The notes: generated by a model from the sequence alone, not told the origin. Positions 13,601-29,192 are shown, numbered from the stretch's first letter. The stretch: 64,000 nucleotides of DNA from Syngnathus acus (GCF_901709675.1 NC_051103.1:5813501-5877500), one strand, 5' to 3'. Numbers and translations are program-made.

Positions 13601-16600
13601 AACGACCACGGGGTCGGAGTGTGTCATGGTGCTGTCGCTGTTAGCTCGCAGTAACGGGTGGCACTGGAGCGAGGGAAGCGGCAGTGTAAGGGCGCTTCCT
13701 TTTCTCTTGGGGACATATTTGGGCGACTCCAAAAAGGGAACTAAAAAGAAAAAGAAGAAGATGACTGTGATGGATTGAAACCGAGAAGAAAAAACTCACC
13801 TATGTCGGAGTCTTTGTGGTTTTTGATGATTTCCCCGAGTTCAAAGTTACCGGACATTACAGCCAGCTGCAAACGGAAAGAAATGTAAAAATAAAGAACC
13901 GATCCAAGTGAGGGCAATCGGTGATTGGCAGCTTACCTGAAAAGGGGTTTGACCATGTTTGTTCTTGGCCTCCCGATTTGCTCCCCTGTACAGAAGAACC
14001 CGGACACAGCTTTCCTGGTGGAGGGACAACCTCAGCATTAGCACTTTTTTTTCTTTTTAATTAAATCAAGGGATTTGTTCTACTTACTTTGTTGTACAGG
14101 GCAGAAATGTGAAGTGCAGTATTCCCTGAGGCATTCTGAGAGGAGGTGTCTGCCCCGTAAAACAGAAGATGCTCCAAATGTTGGGCAAAGCCGTTCTGGC
14201 AAGCCTTTCCAAGTCAAAAAAAGTGGCATATAGATACACACATACACACACACACACACGGTGTTAAATTCGACAAACGCCGTATGTGAGAGGAAAGAAA
14301 TAACATTTAGAAAAACACCAGGCTAGAATCTCCAAAATGTGTTTTTACAGCAGGGTCAGATTAATTAAAGTGACACAGACAAAACATTAATTAGAGAGAA
14401 ATGAGCTTCCAGCACACTGAGAGGTTTCCTCCTATTTTCCCCGCAAAGACTAAAATAATCGCGCGACATGTGCAAAGTAAAGAGATGGGGAGGGGTGGAG
14501 TACGAAGCGGAGCAAACCAAAATAAAATACCATGACAACGAGCTCGCAGCACACATTCATCAGAGTGGCGCGCAGACATAATGGAAGCAAGCGATGGGGC
14601 TGCATCTAAGCGCACACGCACACACAGATGGCTGCTACACATTAGCTGGAATTAGCACGAGATGAGTCACGTTTCCAACAGCAAACAGGTCTTAAAACGT
14701 CCCTGTATTATGTCCAGGGTGAGCCTTGATTGGCTCCGCTCAGTGGTGAGCTGATGCTATGAAAGGTACCTTATGGATTTCTTCCATTCCAAACTCTTCT
14801 TCATCCCTGTGCTATTGGGAGGAAGAAGAGATTGCGGAAAGATGAGTGCGTGAAGGACAGCAGAGTAGAATGTTGACGTCTGTACCTCTGCTTTTACAAG
14901 ATTTACTTAAGTACTTAAGTACAGAGTATGTAAACAAATATATAAGGCAAGATTCCACATGAAAATGGACACACAGGGTGAATATCAAGAGACAAGTTCC
15001 CCCCTGACGGATACCTGATGGGACTCATCCCAACCGTTCTCATCTCTGGTCCCCAACTTGGCCCGGTAATAAAGCAAAGTCTCGCAGCAGGAGGTGTCGC
15101 CCCCTGTCAGGACGGTGTGGTACAGCGGGGTCAGGCCATAGCGGTCTTTGCAGTCTGGTGAGCTTCCCAGTGAGAGGAGAGCCTGCCAAGCGAGGAAAAC
15201 CGCAAATGAACCGGCAGGCAGACACTTTTTTGACGTCACCTCGGAGTTCTTACCAGAAGCCCGGTATGATTGTGAACCCTGACAGCTTTGTGCATGGCAG
15301 TCGTGCCATCCTTGCTTCGGAAGTCCAAATGAGCTCCGCCCTGAACCAGAGCCCTGATGCCCTCCACCGGCAGGCCCGACTGCGCGGCCACAGTCAGGGG
15401 GGTCTCTAGCTCACAGAAAATAAAGATGTAAGGGTCATCTTAACAATGAGTGGCCAATGATTGATAACCTCACCTCCGCTCTCCGGGTCGTGAAAATTGG
15501 GATCAAGGCCTCTATCGAGGACCTTGAGCATTTTGTCCAGTGCTCCGGTCTGAACGTAATCCATGAACTTTTTCAGACTGGCCTGAGAAGATGGCAAGGA
15601 ACGTGAGTAGAAATAATCTTTTTTCCACAAGTCACTGACTAATTTACTAACCTTTGAGCAAAGCTTGGAAATAGCTTTTTCATCCAAATTTGTCTGCTTG
15701 TAGACTCTAGTTTTGTATCTAAACTGAGAAGCGAAAAAAAGGTTGTTGGCATTATCAGTTTCACCAGCAGAGGGCAGTGTGAGATCATTGTGTATACACG
15801 TCACAGTATTAGCTTCTTATTATTTTCACATTTAATATTTTGATAGTTTTTTGGCAGCTACTTTTTGTTTTAATCAAAAGTAAAATCCACCTTGGGAATC
15901 AAGTCTAAATTGCCAAATCATCCAACTGGAACTGGCTTAACAATGTAGACTTGTTTACTACCTCCAGGTAAGGCACGCCTTTCTCAAAGGACTGCGAGTA
16001 TTCCCGCAAGGTCCTCTCTTCCTCCAAGAATTTGGCGTCGCGGCCTTCCCCGGCCGGCTGGAAGAGGCCATAGTTGTAGACGTCCCACAAGTTCTCGGAG
16101 AGGGAACCGATGATCTGCTGCTTGGCGTTCCACACCGTGCAGTCCTGGTCAAACTGGACACACCTCTGCAAGACACGTCAAAGGTCTCTCTTATGCCGCA
16201 ACAATAAATAAAATGATTAAAATACTCATTTATGTTGTTAAGATCCATCTAGGGCAAACGGCAGTGAATTAGAAGAAAGCAACATTATACTGCCGAGCCA
16301 AATGAGGTCTACGTGGAATAGGAATTGCTTAACGTTCAATAATTCATTCTCTGCTACAGTAAACTAAGACAAATAAGAATCGAGGTCAAAAGTCTCCCTC
16401 ACGGTGAATTTGTGCAGCAATCGAGTGGAAAAAGAGCAAATGACATCCACCTGAGACTCACTGGCCTCAAAAAGAAAAAAAAAAAAAGGTTATAACGACA
16501 AACGTGTGGAGGTGTAAACCAGCTCAAAGCGCTTGTATCGTTGTATTTGCGGGAACGGTGAGTACAAATTGCACAGCTCAGCGCAATTCACGCTCATACT

Positions 16601-17886
16601 GCCAACTGACCTCTGCCACCCTCAGCCGCGAACATGATCATCCCAAGCATCTCGATTGGCATGGCAACCGCTTCATTAGAGCAGGCAGGCCCCCGTTGCC
16701 GTAGCGATATCTTCACCACCACAAGGGGCTCGGACACAGGACGCATATGATTATATTGTAGGATATATTATACGTTTGTGCTTGATGTCTCTCTCTCTCG
16801 TCATGTTCCGGAGGTTTAGGTGGGTTCTGTACAGTGCATTCCATATGGGTCCCATCTCTCCCCAAACTCATTAAAATCCAATTAGATGATTAGCAATTAC
16901 GGCCACATTGAGGGCAGATTAGCTGACATGTAGAACAGCCAGCGTGTAAGGGAGATAGCGGGTGGAGGAGGGGGCGAGTCGTGCTTGTCAATTCTCACCT
17001 GACACTTTGGCACAAGCGAGAAATGCTGAGTGTGAATTGGAGACAGGTTGAGGGGGGGAAAAAAAACAACAACAACATTCATACCTGACCCTTGGGCAGA
17101 TGTTTACATGTCTGCCTGCCGTCACAGGCGGATGAAGTCAAGCTCATTATTTTCTCTCCTTCCCTTCTGGGAATCATCACTTGCCAGAACGGCAACACTG
17201 TCAAACCAGTTGTGGTTTCAACAAAGTGTGCAAATAGCTCGACCGACTCGAAATGTCTGCTTTGAGTCGGTCGGATTGGATTTGACGTTTCTTATTTCGG
17301 ATTGCCGTTCTGTCAAGCCATTGTTGTGAGTTTCTTTTTAACAGTGCAAATGATTACGCAATAAAAAGATTCATAAGAGTTGGTTATTGCTTTGGCTCCA
17401 TCAGAGTCGTTGCAATGATTGACCTACTGTTTGCTTGATGTCAGGAATGCCGATGCGGAGCAGCATCATGGTCAAGAAGGTTTCCTCCATGGGCGCCATG
17501 GTGGTCATACTGCGCTCCATCAGGGCTCTTCTCTTGTGAGTTGCGTTGGAGCCTGCGTGATGCTGATTGGCCGCCGCGCCTTGGTGCTGCGTCTTATTGG
17601 CTGTTTGATGACGAAGGGTGGCTTGATTGGCCGCGTAAGCGACCACTCGGTTCCCCGACCTGGCGGGCCGCTCCGCCTTCTGCTTTCCGACCGCGTCGCC
17701 GAGTTTGCCTTCCCGGGATTGTCGTCCTCCCGTCATCGCCTCCTCCACCGGGTCGCCTAACCCTCCGTTGTCAGGTCCACTTTCCCGTTGCCGGGTTTCT
17801 CTGCCCTGCTCCTCGTCCTCCTCCTCCTCATCCTCCGGGTCGCTGTCATCCTGAGCGGGATAAAAGCGCTGGTTATTTCCCAGCAT
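3819..17886 (-). CDS. shank1: SH3 and multiple ankyrin repeat domains protein 1 (postsynaptic scaffold)
   Basis: The gene encodes a master scaffold of the excitatory postsynaptic density. The family links PSD-95/SAPAP complexes (PDZ), Homer (proline motif) and the actin cytoskeleton, and it self-assembles through SAM. The spliced model has 24 coding exons including two small optional ones, and closes in frame at about 2,281 residues (human SHANK1 is about 2,160). Domain order is an acidic N-terminus, SPN (about 146-245), ankyrin repeats (246-489), SH3 (616-700), PDZ (728-840), a long proline-rich region with a Homer-type PPLQF motif near residue 1601, and SAM at the C-terminus. SHANK1 rather than SHANK2/3 is supported by LYSAVPGR before SH3, RPSKSIDEGMFSGD, VLPPPAPSIDVDEEF and the PPLQF context. 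The start at MLGNNQRF is tentative: the frame stays open upstream and an acceptor-like AG lies just 5' of that ATG, so a 5' UTR exon probably lies further right. Confidence 0.95.
4864..7927 (-). other. shank1: shank1 giant proline/serine-rich exon
   Basis: This is a single open exon of 3,064 nt, entered in phase 1 after ACTCAG and left in phase 2 at AG|GTTAGA. Landmarks in order are ARSLSVPGPEEIPPPP, KAPSTSSSGRSSQGSSTEAE, RPSKSIDEGMFSGD, FIHPLTGKVLDPSSPLG, MVLPPPAPSIDVDEEF, the Homer-binding type motif PPLQF (6015-6029) and KASIINELSSKLHQ. A poly-Gly run and short Ala/Thr runs are also present. A single large exon here is the known SHANK gene structure. Long plus-strand open frames across this exon are antisense shadows of its GC-rich composition. 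Confidence 0.93.
8013..9245 (-). other. shank1: shank1 exons linking PDZ to the proline-rich region
   Basis: The exons are 9165-9245 (APQQSKRL to TSELEDM), an optional 9-nt exon at 8978-8986, 8624-8680 (RKRTVYQMAL), 8436-8557 (KLDEILAAAQHTI) and 8013-8121 (AVMIRQKSI). All junctions close in frame. The segment matches the family order TSELEEM, RTVYQMALNKLDEILAAAQ, MLRQKSIG seen in SHANK1. The tail of the PDZ linker is where SHANK paralogues vary by splicing. Confidence 0.85.
8978..8986 (-). other. shank1: shank1 candidate 9-nt microexon (Val-Asp-Lys)
   Basis: On the minus strand, TCTAAAG is followed by TGGACAAAG and then GTGGGAG. The nine bases sit in phase 1 and add VDK after the TSELEDM segment. 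From memory, SHANK2 carries the same three residues at the same place (LEELVDK), which argues for a real microexon. It is in frame whether included or skipped. The acceptor pyrimidine tract is modest. Confidence 0.6.
9325..9805 (-). other. shank1: shank1 PDZ-domain exons
   Basis: Three exons at 9723-9805, 9523-9647 and 9325-9460 encode SDYIIKEKTALLQKKDNEG, then FGFVLRGAK (the carboxylate-binding loop), TPIEEFTPTPAFPALQYLES, GGVAWRAGLRMGDFLIE and VNGQNVVKVGHRQVV. Phases are 2 to 1, 1 to 0 and 0 to 1. The domain binds C-terminal motifs of SAPAP/GKAP proteins in the family. Confidence 0.95.
9806..12412 (-). other. Longest shank1 intron; microsatellite, no exon found
   Basis: This intron lies between the LFRNVTVGAY exon and the PDZ exons, and the flanking phases (2 and 2) join to form a serine codon without any added exon. 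It contains a CA repeat at about 10871-10893 and several GA/CT-rich stretches. In mammalian SHANK1 this junction carries extra residues (SLMDGIGPG); I see no counterpart exon here, though a short one could be missed. Confidence 0.6.
10871..10893. repeat. (CA)n microsatellite
   Basis: About eleven uninterrupted CA dinucleotides inside the longest shank1 intron. Confidence 0.95.
12413..13111 (-). other. shank1: shank1 SH3-domain exons and following linker
   Basis: Exon 12972-13111 encodes KRMYSAVPGRVYVATRAH to LLPLNKGDKIK. Exon 12799-12912 encodes LSVGEGGYWEGTVKGRTGWF and the rest of the SH3 domain. Exon 12413-12491 encodes the RKLFRNVTVGAYDGNDG linker, corresponding to RLFRHYTVGSYDS in mammals. 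Phases 2-1, 1-1 and 1-2 are consistent with the neighbouring exons. Confidence 0.93.
13362..13740 (-). other. shank1: shank1 linker exon between ankyrin repeats and SH3
   Basis: A 379-nt exon, phase 1 in and phase 2 out, encodes VPFLESPKYVPKRKG, HPLLRANSDSTMTHSDP and a basic Ser-Arg stretch (SSPRNRTRSPSRGR). The order matches human SHANK1, which has LLRANSDT and SASSPRGARARSPSRGR here, and this supports the SHANK1 assignment. Confidence 0.92.
14235..14259. repeat. (AC)n microsatellite
   Basis: Short CA-rich repeat with one interruption, in the shank1 intron just upstream of the 14088-14204 exon. Confidence 0.9.
14770..14811 (-). other. shank1: shank1 candidate 42-nt cassette exon inside the ankyrin block
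   Basis: On the minus strand a strong pyrimidine tract (CTCTTCTTCCTCCCAATAG) is followed by 42 open bases and a GTACCT donor. The frame is phase 0 on both sides and would insert HRDEEEFGMEEIHK between DENGWDESHQ and ACQNGFAQHL. The insert resembles the end of the preceding exon (RDENGWDESHQ). Human SHANKs join DENGWQEIHQ directly to ACQ, so this is either a fish-specific alternative exon or a decoy. Inclusion is my inference. Confidence 0.5.
15652..16165 (-). other. shank1: shank1 SPN-domain exons
   Basis: Exon 15962-16165 encodes RCVQFDQDCTVWNAKQQ to FLEEERTLREYSQSFEKGV, and exon 15652-15723 encodes FRYKTRVYKQTNLDEKAISK. Both are phase 0. This is the Shank/ProSAP N-terminal, ubiquitin-like domain that binds Rap/Ras GTPases in the family. 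Confidence 0.92.
17180..17317. repeat. Nested imperfect inverted repeat in shank1 intron 1
   Basis: The outer arms CTTGCCAGAACGGCAA (17180-17195) and TTGCCGTTCTGTCAAG (17302-17317) are reverse complements at 15 of 16 positions. Nested inside is a second pair, CGACCGACTC (17240-17249) and GAGTCGGTCG (17264-17273), perfect over 10 bp with a 14-nt loop. The sequence between the two stems does not pair well. This may be a small MITE-like element or a structured transcript segment; I cannot tell which. Confidence 0.75.
17428..17886 (-). other. shank1: shank1 first coding exon
   Basis: The exon encodes MLGNNQRFYPAQDD, an acidic run (DDSDPEDEEEEDEEQ), a low-complexity Gln/Ala/His stretch and then LLRIGIPDIKQT, which opens the SPN domain. 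It ends at the donor GTAGGT in phase 0. The region upstream of RIGIPD is poorly conserved in the family, so the initiation codon is less certain than the exon end. Confidence 0.8.
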
Positions 17887-20800
17887 GGTCGGCGGCGCAG
17901 GGGTCACTGCGGAGAAGGCCGAGTGACATAGCTGTCGTGACGATAAAACACGGCTGGCATCATTCTTATGAAACATGCTGTGGAGGACAAACAGAGGCAT
18001 GAGTCAGTTTACAGTCATGGCAGGTCAACCTGATTGAAAAATGATGGCTTTGGTGATGACGCAGGAAATTCATCACTTCTTTAAATTGCTTTCAAATAAG
18101 TGAGGCTTAATGTATGGCTGAATTCTTTTTGAGGTCTTGCAGATGATCTAAGATAAAATGAAATGAATGATGATAAGAAATCAGCAAACAAGGATCTGGG
18201 GAAGATAAATCAAAGCTCAAGTAGAGGCTCGTTTTTCAATCTGTATTTCATTTCAAGATGAATGATTCTTTAATCACAAGGTACCATTAAGATGCTTGTT
18301 AGCACCGTCAGGGTTTGGAGGGGGGGTTGATTTATGAACAAAATCTCATCTAATATTGGATGGAGACGTTCACTCAGCGAGATAAGAGACTTAAAAAAAA
18401 GAGCCGAGAGATTCGGCAGGAGAGCTAATTGGCATGCCAAAGTGAACAGGAGAGCTGCGGTTTGCATAAAGCTGACTAATCCGATTTGGGTGCGGAAAGG
18501 CGAGGGAGAGGACAACAGAGTTGCGGGATGAATCAGAAGCCAAATTAAAATAATTCCGACGCCTCACTACATTTGTTTGGCTTCTTTGTTGGACCAAAAA
18601 ATATATAAAATGGCTTCTAAAGTGCATCACGCCATCAGGAGATGGACGTTAATTGAAAATGCCAACTTGGAAGTGATTCATCACGATGACAGAGATGGAT
18701 GCGCTTGTTCGGAACAGTGAGAGATTTGTGACAAGAATGACGAACGTGAGCGGATTTTTCCGCTCCTCCGAAGGTAATATTCGGTTTGATGCGATACACC
18801 GGAAAAGGATCTGTCGACATATTTCCTCATTTTTTCAATTTCTCTATCGGTTATGTAGGACAGCACGAGTGTATAGATATATTTTCAGTGTGTCAGTCCC
18901 CGGAAAGTAGAATTGGAGATCATCCAAGGAACAGATTGTCCCACTTTTTTTTTTTTTTACGTCTCTCTAAAGTAGAGCGGCCAAGTTGTGTCCTCTATAT
19001 TGCTCTCCTTCTCTGGCTTCTTGCCCTTCGGCTTCCCCTCACGCCGCCAGTGATGGGGAGCAATCAAGAGCACTCCAGCCCCGATCAATCACCGCTCGGA
19101 CACGATGAGTCACTCGAGTGCCTGGAGTGAGGTCCGCTGTTTTTGTTTTATCGACGATGACGTCATAAGCGCTTGAGCCAGTGACGCCACTAGGAAACGG
19201 AAGCGTGTCCATCCTTCATGTTGAGCAAATGAGAAAAGGGAGTTCTACTTATGTAACAATTAAGGGGATAAAAGCGCGTGATCACGTGTTATTTATACCT
19301 CGGCCACCAGAGGGCAGTGTAATGCTTACAAAGATGCAGTAGCAGTGGATAAAGAATATATGCCTGTTTGTATTGTTGATATAACATTTCTTATTGTCAC
19401 TACACAAGCTTTGCCTATGACCAGGATCCCAAAAGACATTTTTTAATTGTCTCCACCCAAAGATGGAATAATCTATGTCATATCTAACAAAACAAAGCTA
19501 ATCTTGCTTCGTGGTAATTACACGGATGATTGCATTTGTTAGCCCCGGATGTACTGATGGAAATAAACATGCGTTGCCCTCCAGCTCAGTCTTCCACATC
19601 CTCACCTTGGCAAGGAGAGTTATTTTTAGGCAAAAGGCTCACCTGCCAAGTGATACTCAGCTAGTAGCCACACGCATATGAGAGACAGAGGCTCATATGC
19701 ATCTGTCTTGTCTTAAAAAAAAAAAAAAAAAAAGGACGTGTATGGCAGGCCAGTAAGTGCAAGCTTGGCTGGCCGTCTCGTGTTGATAAAAATGGGCTGT
19801 CTTTCCCTTCAGACCGGATATAATTGGGTCAGCAGGATGGGGCGCCGAGGGCCTCGTTTGGGCTAAACTTGGCTGAATCTGCTGGGGAGACCTCGATGTG
19901 GATCAAAATTGAGGGTTGAGATCCTGTTTACTATTTGTCTCAACATTTTGGTTACATTTGTGTGATCCAAATTGGAATGATGAATGGGTCAAATGAGTCT
20001 CCGCCATATCAAGCTGCCACAAGATGGCGCCGCAAAAGTGTTTTTATAATTGACAGAGTTTTGGCTTTAGTGAAAATCTCTTTTTTTTTTCCCCCCCTGA
20101 ATCGACTAAAAAGCAGTCAATTTAAACAGCCACAAATCAAACGTCGCAGTGACAGATTCACTTACCTGGCCTGCCAACTCACAAAAACGTAAGCCTGAGT
20201 GACAACAATCAGCAAGATGCTAATACGAGCTGTTAGACACGGCCTCCAGACCGAGGACTGCGCCACAGTGACTGTCAGGCTCCATTACGGTCCGCACACC
20301 TAGCGTGTCATGTCACGTCATGAAATGCAAGGAAACGTTTATCAGCGTCATTTTATATTGGTAGCAGCGTTTGGCAAACTAAATACTTTGAATTTTCCAC
20401 GCCTAAAAGTTGCCGTTAAAGCGAATCAAGAGAAGTGTGAATAAACAATGCGGTCGCTCTGCTTCTACATACGGCTCCTCACATGTTGAGGAAGCAGGTT
20501 GCCATGGTAACACAGGCTGAAACTCACATGAAAGTGAGGCACTGGACTGGATGCGGCCACTAACACTTATCACAACTGTGCTAACACAGTATTATCATTT
20601 CTTTCAATATTTGTACGACTCTGGTAGAAAATCTTTAAAGCCACATACGGTACACATGAAGCGTATAGTGTCTCTGCTATTGCCATGGCAACCCTGGATT
20701 ACTTGTAAAGCTTCAATTGAAATTTAAAAAAAATTTTGAGCAGATAAGATAGTGAATTTATAAAATGAAGAAATATTTGTATGGTTTTTTTTTTCATAAC

Positions 20801-23800
20801 TGTTTTTACCAATGTGGTTAAAAGAAAATGACACCAAGGAGCTGCTGCGAGCCACAGCTCGAGTAGAAATGCTCACGCGCAGGCTAACCTTATTCTTTCT
20901 TTTAATTCAATTTGCTTTTTCTTTTCTGGTGTTCCAGCCTGAAATAAGAAGCCCTTTCAAACCCCCCCCCCCAGTCAGTAAAAAGTAAAACCTGTCTGCC
21001 TCAATTTAACAGTGGATGTGCAGTTTGCCGTTTTTATGGCTGACGGCGCGTCCCCCCCCCACACCCCTGGGAAGTGGAGCCATACACGATGGACGAGGCA
21101 GAAACAGCAAGCGCCTCCTTTGCTCTTAATGCGCGCAACAAGGAGGCGCTTAATAGTTCATTAAAAATGATACTGGAGGATAATTCTTATGTTTAAAGCG
21201 CCAACCCTTTCTGTGTGAATGGGTGTTTTCCTCTGATAGTGCTTCTTTGTCGTTCCACCCAGCTGTAGCCCACTTTAATCCCTCAGTGAGAGCCAGTGTG
21301 GGAGCATCGCGGTGTGATTTTTCTTTTATATATATTTTTTAATTTGCATTTCTTCTCGACGGGGCTGCAGGTTGCCACTAATAAGACCAGACTGTTCCAC
21401 AGCAGTTAGCTGTCACTGGAAATATTCGCTTGCCCGCAGCATTGCTATACCACATAGGTGGCGCTGTCGAGATGTTTTTCTTACGGAAAGACGGTACTAA
21501 GATGTTACTAAGAGTTTTTACTTTTTCAACCTATTGCTCTCTTCTGCGTCTACCCCCCAAGCTTTTTAATCTTCTGCACAATTGTGTGACAATCTCATTG
21601 TCTTTTGGCATTAGGCACAAACGTTGCATATAATCACTCAGCTCGCATTCTCGGCCGTCCCCTTCCTTCTATTTTGATCAATTGCTGCTTGTGTTTGAGG
21701 AGGCTATTAATCTCAGTGGGCAGGCTGCACTCTAAATTGCCCCATTTGTTTGGATTTTTTTCTTCTTTTCTTTCCGACTAAATCCCCAGAGAAGCGTTTC
21801 TGTGAGGGAAAAAAAAATGCTTTTTGAAGCCAATTTTGCTTGTTGTGCATTCCAGCGTGTGGTCTTAGGAGGCTTTGCAAAGTCAATTAGATTGTACAGT
21901 ACAGAAACGCAGCACTCATGTTACACTTTTCTGCCTATGCATGCATGTATGTTTATTTGTTATGAGGCCGCAGTGGGCAAAAACAAAGTATAAAGTCGTA
22001 CAAGGGTCATTGGAAGTTTGAAATAATACAACGATAAAGCTGGAATTTATAAGGTCACTAGGCAAAAAGCAGAACTTTTAGCTAGTTTACACAGCAGCTG
22101 AATTCTGAATCATCTATGTTTATTTTATTTTTGAATTGGTGAAAACCGGTTGGTGGAGCCAAAAATGTTGGCAAAATGTCAATGATGTCATCGATGATCA
22201 TCACATTGTAGTCAACCACAAAAATGTGTCGTTTTTCAAGCCAGCAAGAAAGACCATTCATCAGTCTTGCTGCGTACGACGCGCAATTACCAAAGACTTT
22301 TCTTTAAAGTCTCTGTCCCAATTTACTTGCGGTGCCCACCTACATAAAAAATGTGAATTGGCCCCTAGAGGACTCGTTCTCCCTCCCGCTCGGTCACATG
22401 TTCTAGCGACTTACTCTCAGCAAAAAAAGAAAAATACATAGAACATGAAAACACAAGTCACACTTGATCACATTTGACATCACTTCAAAACATAAATGAG
22501 ACGTAAAGAAATACCTTTCACTTTGCTTGTGCCGTAGTTCAGGTCGTATCCACAAAGATCGCCTTGACAGCAAAGACAAAAAAAAAAAAAAAGAAATTAA
22601 GAAATATATATCCACTTGATTAGTTGAGGGACAACATGAACATTTTTGAGAGCACTTATTTCACTTATTCCTTATTTCAAGCCTTCGGTGAGTAAATGTG
22701 CATCGGCGTGAAGCAAGCAGCCTGAGCTACTAGATTGTGCAGTCTGTCTCTTTTTCACTCTCCCTCACACACACTCAGATTCACACGCACGCACACACTT
22801 TCACCTCTTCATTGGCCCAGTATAGTGCTGGCTGGCGCTCTCTTTCTCTCCTCTCTGTACTGATGCCCCACCATCATACTCATTATTTATTACACATCAC
22901 TGGATCAATCAAACACAAGCATTTGGTGTGTTTTCAGTCTGATCATTTCTCCGGCTGTGTTTTCCCCATCAACTCAAGGTTTTGGTTTTTTTTCTTTAAT
23001 CAATGGTTTGTTCTAATTACGGATTCCTTTGGCGAGCCCTTTGACAATGTTTACCATGAAGTTAGCAAATTTTCAAGGGACGAAAGGAGCAAACCAGTTT
23101 TGAATAATGTTATAATTTGCTTTTTTTTCAAGTAAAGTGGAAGAACAGGTTCAAATCATCCTCCGCGTGTGATTTTATTTCAAGGGCATTATCAGCCAGG
23201 CGTATTTTTAAGAAGCCGGATGAAAGCCACCCTTATGATTACTTAACGCCGGCTTTTAGAGCTTCTCAACGGTAGATGGACAGCCAAAGCGGGAAGGGGA
23301 AGCTGCAGAAAATACATTAACTGGCCCCAAAGTACACTTGTGAGAACGTGGAACCTGCAATATGTGGCCTCTTAAGGGCAGAAGAACATCTCTGTGCTGA
23401 CCCTTCATAAATGCACTAGTGGCTTTTCTCTTTTAATGGACTACTTATTCTTTGGGTCTATTACACATACAATTTGTTCCCGATATAAAGCAAAACATGC
23501 CCAATAGATGTGACGAGTATTTTTAAGGAAGATTAACATATATCACATTTTAATTAGTGTCTTTTAAAATAATGCTCTTGTATTTGTTTTATTTCAAAAG
23601 TTTTACTTAACTGCAGTCTTTTCTCTGATTTGGAACACTCCATCGTGGCACTTTCTGGTTCAATCGGCCAATCAGATTCAAAGCCGTGAGTGGGCTGGGA
23701 ATCTGGAACATACCAAGGTACCGTTAGTACGATGCTGACCTCTGCTGGCCGTAAGGACAACCTGCAATTGAGCACAGGATTTGATTTATTATTCATAAAT

Positions 23801-24701
23801 ACAGGGGATGTAAACTTCCAAAGAAATGAAAGGGATGCCATGTTAAGTCAATGCTATGATTCTGTACTTGTATTATCAGCATCAATGGTGTGTCAAGGTT
23901 CAACTACACTCGACAGATTAAACACTGTCAACTTCCTCCTGCCAGATGGATGTGCAGGATAATCCCATTGATTTTGCTGCCCAGAGCAAGACAGTAAGGT
24001 GAGACACTGAGCCGCAGCGTAAGTGCCATCAAAATCTATCCCCCCCGCCCCCTCTCGCATATCCATGTCCTTGCACTTCAGTTTGTCGATCAGTTTGCTG
24101 TCTCGGGAGCAGATAAAACCCAGCCCATATTCCGGCCACACCTGAAAAGAAGCGGAAAGATGAGAAATGAGAGGGTCCCATCGGAGTGCATTGCTGTGCA
24201 GGACGAGTGACTTCGAATGACATATTGCAATGAATACTGTACTAAACTTAAAGGAAAACAAATGAAGCGCAAAATGGTAAAACTAACTTTTAATCGTTAA
24301 TAGTGCACTCAGACCTACAAATCCAAAATGTCAAACAGGTTATATGATTAAATGTCGCTATATTGGCACAAGATGTCTTAAAATTGTGCACATGGAGGCA
24401 AATCAATCCCCTTTGTTATTATTCCTCACAGCCGTTCATTGAAACAACTTGACTTTTTTTTGTATTGCTTGAGGCATAGAAATAAAACACACCTCCCGTT
24501 TGTTCAGTTAGAAACGTCTACAATAGATAAACACAGGCCTCCTAAGGCCTAAGACACGATGCAACCACACGTAAACACACATCGTACATTGACTAATGTC
24601 CAGCGTGCAGTCTGCCTCAACCACGTGGAAGAGACCATTTGAAAGTTCCGCTTGCCACCAAGTGATGTAGTTGCTGTAAACATTACCAGCACGGTTCCTC
24701 T
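17887..24701. other. Intergenic and shank1 upstream region
   Basis: About 6.8 kb lies between the shank1 start and the slc17a7 stop. It should hold shank1 5' non-coding exons and promoter, and the slc17a7 3' UTR. I see no gene. Visible items are a palindromic TGACGTCA at 19158-19165, a CTCF-like motif at 19304-19320, poly-A runs near 19714-19732 and scattered short tandem repeats. A roughly 250-nt open frame with a fair acceptor near 24143 (minus) matched no family I know. Confidence 0.55.
19158..19165. promoter_or_regulatory. Full palindromic CRE (TGACGTCA)
   Basis: A perfect cAMP-response element lies about 1.3 kb upstream of the chosen shank1 ATG. CREB/ATF binding is only a sequence-based possibility. 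Confidence 0.4.

Positions 24702-29192
<4,491 letters not shown>

Larger units (their letters stand above)
13800..15582 (-). other. shank1: shank1 ankyrin-repeat exons
   Basis: Exons 15474-15582 (LDRGLDPNFHDPESG), 15254-15405 (TPLTVAAQS, GAHLDFRSKDGTTAMHKAV), 15015-15182 (CKDRYGLTPLYHTVLTGGD, DENGWDESHQ), an extra 42-nt exon at 14770-14811, 14088-14204 (ACQNGFAQHLEHLLFYGA, NASGNTALHISALYNK), 13937-14014 (ESCVRVLLYRGANREAKNKH) and 13800-13866 (LAVMSGNFELGEIIKNHKDS) encode about six ankyrin repeats with TPL and LLL signatures. The repeats bind partners such as SHARPIN and alpha-fodrin and fold back on the SPN domain in the family. Confidence 0.93.

Noticed and set aside
10871-14259. CA repeats as possible CRISPR-like arrays
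   Set aside because: Simple dinucleotide microsatellites without spacers, in a vertebrate intron.
23893-24143. Minus-strand open segment (VWPEYGLGFICSRDSK) after a good acceptor
   Set aside because: About 80 codons open is expected by chance in several kilobases; no matching donor, start or recognisable family was found, and it lies beyond the slc17a7 stop. Spliced reads would be needed to revive it.
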